Of a DNA stretch of 64,000 nucleotides, positions 36,341-43,963 are shown one piece after another. This stretch comes from Chryseobacterium aquaeductus (GTDB lineage: Bacteria > Bacteroidota > Bacteroidia > Flavobacteriales > Weeksellaceae), in NCBI RefSeq assembly GCF_905175375.1, contig NZ_CAJIMS010000001.1, positions 682,001 through 746,000 of the forward strand, read 5' to 3'. A program made the translations under genes and the position numbers. Every line of letters begins with the position of its first letter. The first letter of the stretch is position 1. The notes under the pieces are model-generated. The model was not told the DNA's origin. It did not search any database and saw only the letters and a list, made by a program, of their open reading frames with translations.

Positions 36341-38194
36341 TTACTCTACAGTTACAGATTTCGCAAGATTTCTTGGCTGGTCAACGTTTGCACCTCTGTA
36401 AACAGCTATATAATAAGCTAATAACTGCAAAGGAACGGATGCTACAATTGGTGAAAAACACTCCGAAGTCTCAGGAATTTCTATTACATAATCTGCCATA
36501 GCACTTACCTGTGTATCTCCTTTATTAACCACAGCAATCACTTTTCCTTTTCTAGCTTTAATTTCCTGTACATTACTAACGATTTTATCGTAATGACCCT
36601 TCTTTGGAGCTATAATAACGATCGGCATATTTTCATCTATCAAAGCAATAGGACCGTGCTTCATTTCTGCAGCTGGATAACCCTCTGCGTGGATGTAAGA
36701 AATTTCCTTTAATTTTAAGGCACCTTCCAATGCAGCAGGATAATTGTATCCTCTTCCTAGATATAGAAAATTGGTGGCATTAATGAAGTCTTTGGCAATA
36801 CTTTGAGTTAACTCATGTGTAGCTTCTAAAACTTCTTCAATCTTCTTAGGAATTGCATTCAATTCTGCAATTAAGCTCATAAAATCTGCGTTTCCTAAAT
36901 TTCCGTTATGCTTTCCTAGTTTTAATGCGATAAGCGAAAGAATGGTAAGCTGTGCCGTAAATGCTTTAGTAGATGCAACTCCAATCTCAGGACCCGCATG
37001 AGTATAAGATCCGGCGTCTGTAATTCTTGCAATTGAAGAATCGACCACATTACAAATACCATATATAAATGCACCTCTTTCTTTGGCCAGTTTCAAAGCT
37101 GCCATTGTATCTGCAGTTTCTCCTGATTGAGAAATCGCGATAACGACATCCTTATCTGTAATAATTGGGTTTCTATATCTGAATTCTGAAGCATATTCTA
37201 CTTCTACAGGGATTCTGGCGAATTCTTCAATCAAATATTCACCGATAAGACCTGCGTGCCATGATGTACCACAAGCAATAATGGTAATTTTGTTTGCATT
37301 TTTGAATTTCTCAAGGTGATCCCAAATTCCAGCCATTTTTATAATTCCTTCTTCTACAATAAGTCTTCCTCTCATTGTATCATGAATAGATTTTGGCTGT
37401 TCGAATATTTCTTTAAGCATAAAATGCTCGTATCCGCCTTTCTCAATTTGTTCCAAATTCAATTTAAGTTCTTGAATTTCAGGAACAATTTTTGAATTAT
37501 CGGTGATTGTTCTTATGTCTACACCATTTTCTAAAGAAAGAATCGCCATGTGACCTTCTTCCAAATAAATAGCCTCTTTTGTAAATTCTACAAATGGAGA
37601 TGCATCTGATGCGATGAAATATTCTTGATCTCCAATTCCTATTGCTAAAGGAGAACCTAATCTTCCTACAACCAAAACTCCAGGATAATCTTCGTGCATT
37701 ACGGTGATAGCATAAGCACCATAAACTTCATTCAAGGCGTATCTTACTGCTGTTGGAAAATCTGTCTCAATATTTAATTCCGTAAAATACTGGATTAAAT
37801 TAACCAAGACTTCAGTATCAGTTTCAGATTTGAATGTATATCCTTTATCTGTAAGCATCGTCTTAATTGTATCATAATTTTCTATGATCCCATTGTGTAC
37901 GATTGCGATTTTACCATTATTAGATACATGAGGATGAGAATTTCTGTCACTTGGAACTCCGTGTGTTGCCCAACGAGTATGCCCCATACCAACTTTTGCA
38001 ATTCCTTTTAATTGACTTGAAATCTGTACAAGATCATCAACTTTGCCTTTTGTCTTTTCTACGTTAAAACTTTTGTTTTCACCTTCCAAAACAATTCCGG
38101 CACTATCGTAACCTCTGTATTCTAATCTTCTAAGACCATTAATTACTATATCGTAGGCATCTTGAAAACCTGTATAACCAACTATTCCGCACAT
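36341..38194 (-). CDS. glmS: Glutamine--fructose-6-phosphate aminotransferase (isomerizing)
   Basis: 617-residue enzyme making glucosamine-6-phosphate from fructose-6-phosphate and glutamine, the first committed step to peptidoglycan and LPS amino sugars. The N-terminal glutaminase uses Cys2 (MCGIVGYTG) and has GHTRWATHGVPSDRNSHPH. The two SIS isomerase domains show SQSGETADTMAALKLAKE and GRGYNYPAALEGALKLKEISYIHAEGYPAAEMKHGPIALI. Ends DQPRNLAKSVTVE, as in the family. It starts 27 bases after the stop of the DUF4270 gene and appears part of one minus-strand unit with gld genes. Confidence 0.98.
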   Translation of the reverse strand: MCGIVGYTGFQDAYDIVINGLRRLEYRGYDSAGIVLEGENKSFNVEKTKGKVDDLVQISSQLKGIAKVGMGHTRWATHGVPSDRNSHPHVSNNGKIAIVHNGIIENYDTIKTMLTDKGYTFKSETDTEVLVNLIQYFTELNIETDFPTAVRYALNEVYGAYAITVMHEDYPGVLVVGRLGSPLAIGIGDQEYFIASDASPFVEFTKEAIYLEEGHMAILSLENGVDIRTITDNSKIVPEIQELKLNLEQIEKGGYEHFMLKEIFEQPKSIHDTMRGRLIVEEGIIKMAGIWDHLEKFKNANKITIIACGTSWHAGLIGEYLIEEFARIPVEVEYASEFRYRNPIITDKDVVIAISQSGETADTMAALKLAKERGAFIYGICNVVDSSIARITDAGSYTHAGPEIGVASTKAFTAQLTILSLIALKLGKHNGNLGNADFMSLIAELNAIPKKIEEVLEATHELTQSIAKDFINATNFLYLGRGYNYPAALEGALKLKEISYIHAEGYPAAEMKHGPIALIDENMPIVIIAPKKGHYDKIVSNVQEIKARKGKVIAVVNKGDTQVSAMADYVIEIPETSECFSPIVASVPLQLLAYYIAVYRGANVDQPRNLAKSVTVE

Positions 38195-38221
38195 AATTTA
38201 ATATCGTGTTATTATTGTTTT

Positions 38222-39802
38222 TTATTTTTTACCGTAAGTAACTCTAAGTTTAATCTCGTAAGGTTTGCTAGGGTCATTATCCGGGTTTGTAGAATCTGTT
38301 CCTACAAATACCGCTCTATCAGTAGAGAATGCTCTTGATGTAAACTGATAACCTGCAAATGTATTTCCTGTAGATGACTGCAAGAAATTACCCATATCTA
38401 TTTTGAAATATTTATTCGAGTAATCAATCTCTTCTCCAGGTTTAGCCTCCACAATATTTTTTAGAGACTGAGTGACAGTAAAATCATAGTATGCAGGATT
38501 TTTATCTAAAGCATAAGCTCTCATATAAGCAAAATTTGGAGTACTAGATAATTTCAGAAGATCTTCTGTGAAATTTGTAGTCACTTGATTTCCGGCAGTT
38601 TTTGTAAGATCCAAATCTCTTTGTACGATAGTCATTAAAGAAGGTTTTGGGTATTTATTCCAAGCAGTCTGGTCAGTATACATTCTGATTTTTGCACTGA
38701 CGATGGCAGCCTTTTCGTTCTGATATAACATTTTCAATTTATCAATCGTAGCTTTAGGAAATCTGATTCCTATAGAATTACCACCCATAGCCTGAGCAAA
38801 TAATTGTAAATCTCCTGTGTCCTTGTTTCCTGTTAATGCTGTTTGTGATGCCGAACCAGCTCTGTCATAAATATAGTTTCCGATATGTACATTCCCGTTC
38901 CCTATTGAGAAAGTATATTTCTTTTGAGTTTTCGCTGTTGCACCTGTATCGAGTGATTTGTAGTACATCAATAACTCAACTGTAGAAGGAGAGAACTGTA
39001 CCAAATAACCATCTTGTTGTTCTACAGAAATTCTTAAACCTCTGAAATGTCTGATAAAGCTTGCGACATCTTTCAATTCAGGCTGACCTTTTTTATCAAT
39101 AATTTTTGATTGAAAAAGATTGTTAGAAAGTAGCATCCTAAATCCTGCTTCAGATGAGAATAATGAAGCATTATCAGAATCTTTCGTGATGGCAATAGAT
39201 CTAACGAAACCATCAAAATCTTTAGACCCAATAGGATTTAATTGATCAAATTCATAAATTTTATTTGAATAAGCAATATCGTTGTATCCATCTAAAAATT
39301 CTTTAACTTCATGAACTTTTACAGTAAGCTTTCCGCCATTAGCTTTCGTTTTACCATATTTTACTGCAGGATATCTATTCATAACCTGTTTTGCAGGAAC
39401 TGCTCCGTCTGGATACACATAGTTTTCGTCTGTTACAGTTGTAACAGAATCTGATGCGTAAGTAGGTTTAATAACTAAAACTACCGAATCTACAATTGCT
39501 TCTGCTCCGAAATCCGGATCATAAGCCGGTAATCGTAATTGAGTATAATAAGCAGCTTTTTGCTTACCAAATTGACTTTCATTAAATGCACCAATGGTTG
39601 CCATCCCCAATTTTGAAGCATCGCTACGGATACTGTCATTATTACTCATATTATATGCAATAACGTCGTAGGCAACTTCATTACCTTCTGCAGCACCGTC
39701 TAAAAATAACTGCTCTCCTAGAGAATCTGGTTCCGGTTCGCAATTATACACCAACATTCCTCCAAAAATCACCATTGAAAGTATAGTGAAGGCTTTTTTC
39801 AT
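38222..39802 (-). CDS. DUF4270 family predicted lipoprotein
   Basis: About 526 residues. The ATG at 39802 is preferred over an upstream ATG at 39817, because MKKAFTILSMVIFGGMLVYNC then forms a clean signal. The Cys follows VYN, an atypical lipobox with Asn before Cys, then EPEPDSLG. The mature protein is beta-rich with KLTVKVHEVKEFLDG, SKIIDKKGQPELKDV and the C-terminal PYEIKLRVTYGKK. The family has no established function. It lies between a GT5-like gene (24 bases) and glmS (27 bases), an arrangement I recall as common in Flavobacteria. Role in cell envelope is inference. Confidence 0.85.
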   Translation of the reverse strand: MKKAFTILSMVIFGGMLVYNCEPEPDSLGEQLFLDGAAEGNEVAYDVIAYNMSNNDSIRSDASKLGMATIGAFNESQFGKQKAAYYTQLRLPAYDPDFGAEAIVDSVVLVIKPTYASDSVTTVTDENYVYPDGAVPAKQVMNRYPAVKYGKTKANGGKLTVKVHEVKEFLDGYNDIAYSNKIYEFDQLNPIGSKDFDGFVRSIAITKDSDNASLFSSEAGFRMLLSNNLFQSKIIDKKGQPELKDVASFIRHFRGLRISVEQQDGYLVQFSPSTVELLMYYKSLDTGATAKTQKKYTFSIGNGNVHIGNYIYDRAGSASQTALTGNKDTGDLQLFAQAMGGNSIGIRFPKATIDKLKMLYQNEKAAIVSAKIRMYTDQTAWNKYPKPSLMTIVQRDLDLTKTAGNQVTTNFTEDLLKLSSTPNFAYMRAYALDKNPAYYDFTVTQSLKNIVEAKPGEEIDYSNKYFKIDMGNFLQSSTGNTFAGYQFTSRAFSTDRAVFVGTDSTNPDNDPSKPYEIKLRVTYGKK

Positions 39803-39826
39803 ATTATAAATCATCAAAACGTTCTT

Positions 39827-40597
39827 TTAATATAGTTTATTGATAGAATCTAAATCTAAATATTCTGATTTTGAAGTAGAAGTTTCATTAAATGCTTTAT
39901 CTAAATCTCCTTCCAAAAATTCATCTCCTTTCACAACCTCATCTACATACTTCATGCTTTCGATTACAAAACTCTGGAAACTTGGTTTATTTAACGCTTC
40001 TAATCCTGAAATATTATCAAATTGCAATTTTTCTACAATACTTTTATCCAAAGGCGCATCTTTTTCATTGTATAATGAAAGTACGATTTTGGCATCTTTG
40101 AAATACGTGTCAGATTGGTAGAAAGTTTTTAGATATACCGGAATAAAAGAAGCCATCCAACCATTAAGATGAATAACATCCGGCACCCAATTGAGTTTCT
40201 TGATGGTTTCTATAACGCCTCTTGCAAAAAAGATTGCTCTCTCGTCATTATCTGCAAAGGCAGCACCTTCGTCATCAAAATAATATTGTTTTCTTTTAAA
40301 ATATTCTTCGTTATCGATAAAATAAACCTGAAGCCTTTCTCCCGGAAGAGACGCTACTTTAATGATAAGAGGCTGATCTAAATCATTGATGATGATATTC
40401 ATCCCGGAAAGTCGAATTACCTCATGAAGCTGAAATTTTCTCTCACTAATCTGTCCAAATCGTGGCATAAAAACTCTTACATCATTGCCTGCGTTGTGCA
40501 TTTTAAGTGCCATTTTATTTACCACTGTTCCTAAATTGGTATCTTCCTGATAAGGGTACATCTCTGTGGTAATGTACAGTATTTTCTGATTGGGCAT
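39827..40597 (-). CDS. GT5 (glycogen/starch synthase) N-terminal domain protein, half length
   Basis: 256-257 residues matching only the N-terminal Rossmann half of glycogen synthase (usual length about 470-480). It has KILYITTEMYPYQED, DVRVFMPRFGQISERKFQLHEV, DNERAIFFARGVIE and PDVIHLNGWMASFIPVYLKTF. The ADP-glucose-binding KxGGL loop is replaced by EDTNLGTVV, and the C-terminal GT1 domain is absent, so glycogen synthase activity is unlikely. The start at 40597 (MPNQKILY) is chosen; an earlier in-frame ATG exists at 40636. First gene of the unit leading to glmS and gld. May be structural or regulatory (inference). Confidence 0.8.
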   Translation of the reverse strand: MPNQKILYITTEMYPYQEDTNLGTVVNKMALKMHNAGNDVRVFMPRFGQISERKFQLHEVIRLSGMNIIINDLDQPLIIKVASLPGERLQVYFIDNEEYFKRKQYYFDDEGAAFADNDERAIFFARGVIETIKKLNWVPDVIHLNGWMASFIPVYLKTFYQSDTYFKDAKIVLSLYNEKDAPLDKSIVEKLQFDNISGLEALNKPSFQSFVIESMKYVDEVVKGDEFLEGDLDKAFNETSTSKSEYLDLDSINKLY

Positions 40598-40764
40598 ATA
40601 ATTTTGTATAATTTTAAATAATGCTATAAGTTGCAAAATTACAAAAAAACATCCAACATTATTAGAATTAACATTTTTTTACGATAATCATCCGCGTCAA
40701 ACTATCGATTCCTAAATATTAATACAAGATAATTTAGTATTTTTGAATTACTATTACAATAACT

Positions 40765-41613
40765 ATGGAAGTTTTAAAAAGCAGAAAAACGCTTCAAGAT
40801 TTTATCGAGAGACAAAAAGAAATGGGTAAAAAAATCGGTTTTGCCCCAACCATGGGAGCATTGCATAATGGGCATTTGTCTTTGTATGAGGCAGCCAGAT
40901 CACAAAATGATTTGGTAATTTCTTCAATATTTGTCAATCCTACTCAATTTAATAACATTGAAGATCTGAAAAAATACCCTCGGGATATCAACAGAGATAT
41001 AAAAATTCTCGAAAACTCAGGTTTAGTAGACGCCGTTTACATACCGGAAGTACAAGATATTTATCCTGAAAAAGCAGAAAGCAGACATTATGATTTTGAT
41101 GGTTTGGAAAATGAAATGGAAGGAAAATCCAGACCCGGACATTTCGATGGTGTTGGAACAGTTGTGGAAGAGCTTTTCAAGCAGGTAAAGCCAGACAATG
41201 CATATTTTGGTGAAAAAGATTTTCAGCAATTAGCAATCATTAAAAAAATGACCGAAAAAAAGGGCCTTCATATTAATATTATTGGTGTAAATATATACAG
41301 AGCCGAAAACGGATTGGCATTAAGCTCAAGAAACCAAAGGCTTACGGAAGATCGAAGAAAAGACTCAAAAATCATCTACGAAACTCTCATTAAAGTGAAT
41401 GATTGGTTTCGAGTTGTATCCATAAAAGAAATTAAAGACAGAGTGAAAGATGTTTTTGACGATCAAAAAGGAATGCAATTGGAATACTTTTTGATTGCTG
41501 ATGAAAACACATTAAAAGAAACAGATTTTTTTTACAAAGATAAATCCTACAGGGCATTTATCGTGGTCGTGGTAGACGGTGTGAGATTGATTGACAATAT
41601 GCATTTAGATTAA
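40765..41613 (+). CDS. panC: Pantoate--beta-alanine ligase
   Basis: 282-residue pantothenate synthetase (ATP + pantoate + beta-alanine to pantothenate; coenzyme A pathway). Nucleotidyltransferase features: FAPTMGALHNGHLSLYEAA with the HIGH-like motif, VNPTQFNNIEDLKKYPRD, GHFDGVGTVVEELF, AYFGEKDFQQLAIIKKM and LALSSRNQRL. TATTTTTG at 40738-40745 is a -7 element. Divergent from the GT5-like gene. Downstream is a hairpin. Confidence 0.97.
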   Translation: MEVLKSRKTLQDFIERQKEMGKKIGFAPTMGALHNGHLSLYEAARSQNDLVISSIFVNPTQFNNIEDLKKYPRDINRDIKILENSGLVDAVYIPEVQDIYPEKAESRHYDFDGLENEMEGKSRPGHFDGVGTVVEELFKQVKPDNAYFGEKDFQQLAIIKKMTEKKGLHINIIGVNIYRAENGLALSSRNQRLTEDRRKDSKIIYETLIKVNDWFRVVSIKEIKDRVKDVFDDQKGMQLEYFLIADENTLKETDFFYKDKSYRAFIVVVVDGVRLIDNMHLD

Positions 41614-41624
41614 TCAACATCTGT

Positions 41625-41658
41625 AAAAAATCAAAGGCTTCCGGAAGGAAGCCTTTGA
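41625..41658 (-). terminator. Terminator of the Lys-Leu-Lys tRNA transcript
   Basis: 12-bp perfect stem TCAAAGGCTTCC / GGAAGCCTTTGA (41631-41642 with 41647-41658), loop GGAA. Six A at 41625-41630 give a U-tract on the minus strand. On the plus strand (panC) there is no T-run, so the terminator is directed at the tRNA transcript. Confidence 0.8.
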
Positions 41659-41711
41659 ACACCAAATCACAAAATATTAATATGAAAAAAATTTACTTTT
41701 CAGTAAACTTG

Positions 41712-41784
41712 TGACCCGGCTGGGATTCGAACCCAGGACCCATACATTAAAAGTGTATTGCTCTACCAGCTGAGCTACCGAGTC
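41712..41784 (-). tRNA. tRNA-Lys (anticodon TTT), copy distal to the promoter
   Basis: 73 bases, no encoded CCA. Acceptor GACTCGG/CCGGGTC, anticodon loop CTTTTAA in stem ATACA/TGTAT, T loop TTCGAAT. Identical in sequence to 41969-42041. Confidence 0.96.
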
Positions 41785-41851
41785 GGTCTTGTTTCATTAA
41801 TATTTGATAAATATAAAATAAATTTTAGACTTACCAAACTTTTTTTTGCAG

Positions 41852-41934
41852 TGCCTGCGACTGGACTCGAACCAGCACATCCTTAGGAAACCACCCCCTC
41901 AAGATGGCGTGTCTACCAATTTCACCACGCAGGC
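41852..41934 (-). tRNA. tRNA-Leu (anticodon GAG)
   Basis: Class II tRNA, 83 bases. Acceptor GCCTGCG/CGCAGGC, anticodon stem CCATC/GGTGG with loop TTGAGGG (anticodon GAG, reads CUC and CUU), T loop TTCGAGT. Lies between the two Lys genes. Confidence 0.94.
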
Positions 41935-41968
41935 AAAAAAATTATAGAAAATATAATATTTTTGCTAG

Positions 41969-42041
41969 TGACCCGGCTGGGATTCGAACCCAGGACCCAT
42001 ACATTAAAAGTGTATTGCTCTACCAGCTGAGCTACCGAGTC
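41969..42041 (-). tRNA. tRNA-Lys (anticodon TTT), promoter-proximal copy
   Basis: 73 bases, identical to 41712-41784, including flanking GGTC. First gene of the tRNA transcript. Confidence 0.96.
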
Positions 42042-42096
42042 GGTCACTATATTACCAAGTTTTTACTGTTACCAATGTCCCTTGTTTTTAGTGGTG

Positions 42097-42126
42097 CAAA
42101 GATAGGACTTTTTTTAATTTCTCAAA
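42097..42126 (-). promoter_or_regulatory. Promoter of the Lys-Leu-Lys tRNA transcript
   Basis: On the minus strand, -33 TTTG (complement of CAAA at 42123-42126) and -7 TATCTTTG (complement of 42097-42104) lie 18 bases apart, a full Bacteroidota consensus. The first tRNA starts 55 bases downstream. Confidence 0.88.
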
Positions 42127-42157
42127 ACTTTTTCGCAAATTTGTTAAAAATAAATTC

Positions 42158-42673
42158 ATGATAATTTCACTGGTCGGATACATGGGAAGTGGCAAATCTC
42201 ACATTTCCAAAATTTTAAGCGATAAAATCAATTTCAAACTCATTGATCTTGATAGAGAAATTTCACGAAGAAATAAATTAACAATCCCTGAAATCTTCGA
42301 AAAAAGGGGTGAAATCTACTTTCGAAAGCTAGAAAGAGAAATTTTGGAGGAGATTCTTGCCACAGAAGAGAATATTGTTTTGAGCCTTGGAGGAGGCACA
42401 CCTGTATATTACAATAATATGGAAATCATTAACCATAATTCTAAAAGTGTTTTTCTAAGAACCTCCATCAATATTTTGATTGAAAGAATTTCAAAACAAA
42501 AAGAGAAAAGACCTTTGATTGCTCACATTTCAGATGAAAACCTCCCTGAGTTTATCGCCAAACATTTATTTGAAAGAAATGAATTCTATAGCAAAGCACA
42601 GTTCAGCATCAGCACAGATTCTAAAGATCCTGAAGAAATCATGAACGAAATCATCGAAAAATTATATTTATGA
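42158..42673 (+). CDS. aroK: Shikimate kinase
   Basis: 171-residue kinase phosphorylating shikimate with ATP (aromatic amino acid pathway). Walker A is GYMGSGKSH near residue 8, the shikimate-binding DxD region LIDLDREISRRN and FRKLEREIL follow, and LSLGGGTPVYYNN carries the conserved GGG. Normal length. Its last 6 bases overlap the end of the convergent S4 gene. Confidence 0.95.
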   Translation: MIISLVGYMGSGKSHISKILSDKINFKLIDLDREISRRNKLTIPEIFEKRGEIYFRKLEREILEEILATEENIVLSLGGGTPVYYNNMEIINHNSKSVFLRTSINILIERISKQKEKRPLIAHISDENLPEFIAKHLFERNEFYSKAQFSISTDSKDPEEIMNEIIEKLYL

Positions 42674-43111
42674 ATCTTTTTCCTCCTCATTGCCTGAATT
42701 AGTTTCACCAAAAAAATCATCCCAATCTGTAAAATCAGAATCTACGTCATTCCCTGTATAGCCATCAATTTCTCGCCTGTCTTTTTTGGTTGGCCTACCC
42801 TCACCTCTGTCTCGATAGTAGCTTTGAGATAATTTTCTCAATTTAAGCAACTCATATTGTTCTTTATCTGTGACATCTTTGATATGAAGAGAAACCAATT
42901 TTGCTCCAATTCTGCTTTTAGGGATTTGTATGACTTTTATTTTATAGTCAATTTGATTCTTACGGATTTTGATTACATCTCCTTCTTTTACCTCTTTAGA
43001 CGACTTTACCACAGATTCTCCGATCGCTACTCTGTTCTTTTTTATCTCATCGGTAGCGATAGATCTGGTCTTGTAAAAACGAATACTCCATAAAAATTTA
43101 TCTATTCTCAT
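42668..43111 (-). CDS. S4-domain RNA-binding protein (Hsp15-like)
   Basis: 147 residues. The N-terminal S4 domain (about residues 1-60) has MRIDKFLWSIRFYKTRSIATDEIKKNRVAI and EVKEGDVIKIRKNQ, typical of Hsp15/HslR proteins, which bind stalled 50S subunits with peptidyl-tRNA. A basic middle (SQSYYRDRGEGRPTKKDRREID) leads to an acidic tail rich in Asp/Glu. Divergent from the 43166 lipoprotein. Function in ribosome rescue is by family, not shown. Confidence 0.9.
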   Translation of the reverse strand: MRIDKFLWSIRFYKTRSIATDEIKKNRVAIGESVVKSSKEVKEGDVIKIRKNQIDYKIKVIQIPKSRIGAKLVSLHIKDVTDKEQYELLKLRKLSQSYYRDRGEGRPTKKDRREIDGYTGNDVDSDFTDWDDFFGETNSGNEEEKDS

Positions 43112-43165
43112 AATTTTTTATACTTTTGCCGTTATATTATTTGTAAAGTAATTAAAGTTTTTGAA

Positions 43166-43900
43166 ATGAAAAAAATATTTTTGTATATCCTTGCTGGATC
43201 TTTGTGTTTTTCAGCTTGTAAGAAAGATGATGATGATGTTGTAGCATTCATAGAGCCAGAGAACATTGAGGTAAGAAATACTTATGATGAGCAAGCTATC
43301 CAAAAATTTATGGATAACAACTATCTGGATACACAAGGTAACATCAAAGCATTCAGCAGTACCGATGCTGCCGACGATAATTTTAAAAAATTATCTGAGC
43401 TAAGCCCTGTAAAACTTCCTTCCGGAGTTATTTACATCAAAAGAGAAGGCGCACAACCTAATCCCGGGAAAACAATTGATACCAATCCGGAATCTAGCAC
43501 TGCAAGCCTTGTCAAAACAATGATGAGAGCCACTTATTATCTTGCCACAGATAATGAAGGTAATGTTGCATTAACCTCTGCAGGAAGCCTTACCAACTCA
43601 ATTGATCTTACAGGATCTCCCATTACAGACCCAACTTTCTACTATGCCAAAAGAAACATCGTAACAGATGCGAAACCTCGTAGCTATTACGAAATAGAAG
43701 GTCTTCAGGAAGGTCTAAAATACTTTAATGGTTTTGAAAATCTTCCAAACAGCACATTGCCAAATTTACAAGGTGTAATTATTGTTCCTTCAAAAGCAGC
43801 TTTTGCCAGAGACGCTAATTTTTACAACCTTCAAAATGCATGTTTCGTATTCAATTTCCAAATTTATCATACAGAAACAAGACCTGAAGGTCAGAAATAA
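43166..43900 (+). CDS. Predicted lipoprotein with degenerate FKBP-like domain
   Basis: 244 residues. Signal MKKIFLYILAGSLCFSAC gives the acylated Cys18, followed by KKDDDD, an acidic run fitting surface or outer-membrane sorting in Bacteroidota (inference). The C-terminal half has YYEIEGLQEGLKYFNGF, GVIIVPSKAAFARDANFY and CFVFNFQIYHTETR, which recall the end of FKBP-type prolyl isomerases, but the usual active-site aromatic residues are not clear. Similar to GldI-type lipoproteins at a distance. TACTTTTG at 43121-43128 is a possible -7. A bidirectional hairpin follows. Confidence 0.75.
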   Translation: MKKIFLYILAGSLCFSACKKDDDDVVAFIEPENIEVRNTYDEQAIQKFMDNNYLDTQGNIKAFSSTDAADDNFKKLSELSPVKLPSGVIYIKREGAQPNPGKTIDTNPESSTASLVKTMMRATYYLATDNEGNVALTSAGSLTNSIDLTGSPITDPTFYYAKRNIVTDAKPRSYYEIEGLQEGLKYFNGFENLPNSTLPNLQGVIIVPSKAAFARDANFYNLQNACFVFNFQIYHTETRPEGQK

Positions 43901-43904
43901 ATTA

Positions 43905-43943
43905 TAAAAAATCCGCTTCAAATATTTGAAGCGGATTTTTTTT
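43905..43943. terminator. Bidirectional terminator between 43166 and 43964
   Basis: AATCCGCTTCAAA paired with TTTGAAGCGGATT, flanked by A and T runs so that the stem reaches about 17 bp. It ends both convergent genes. Confidence 0.92.
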
Positions 43944-43963
43944 GCATTTTTTATTAATGTAAA

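Noticed and set aside
41904..42161. 85-codon plus-strand frame across tRNA-Leu and tRNA-Lys
   Set aside because: It is an antisense reading of two clear tRNA genes and their promoter.
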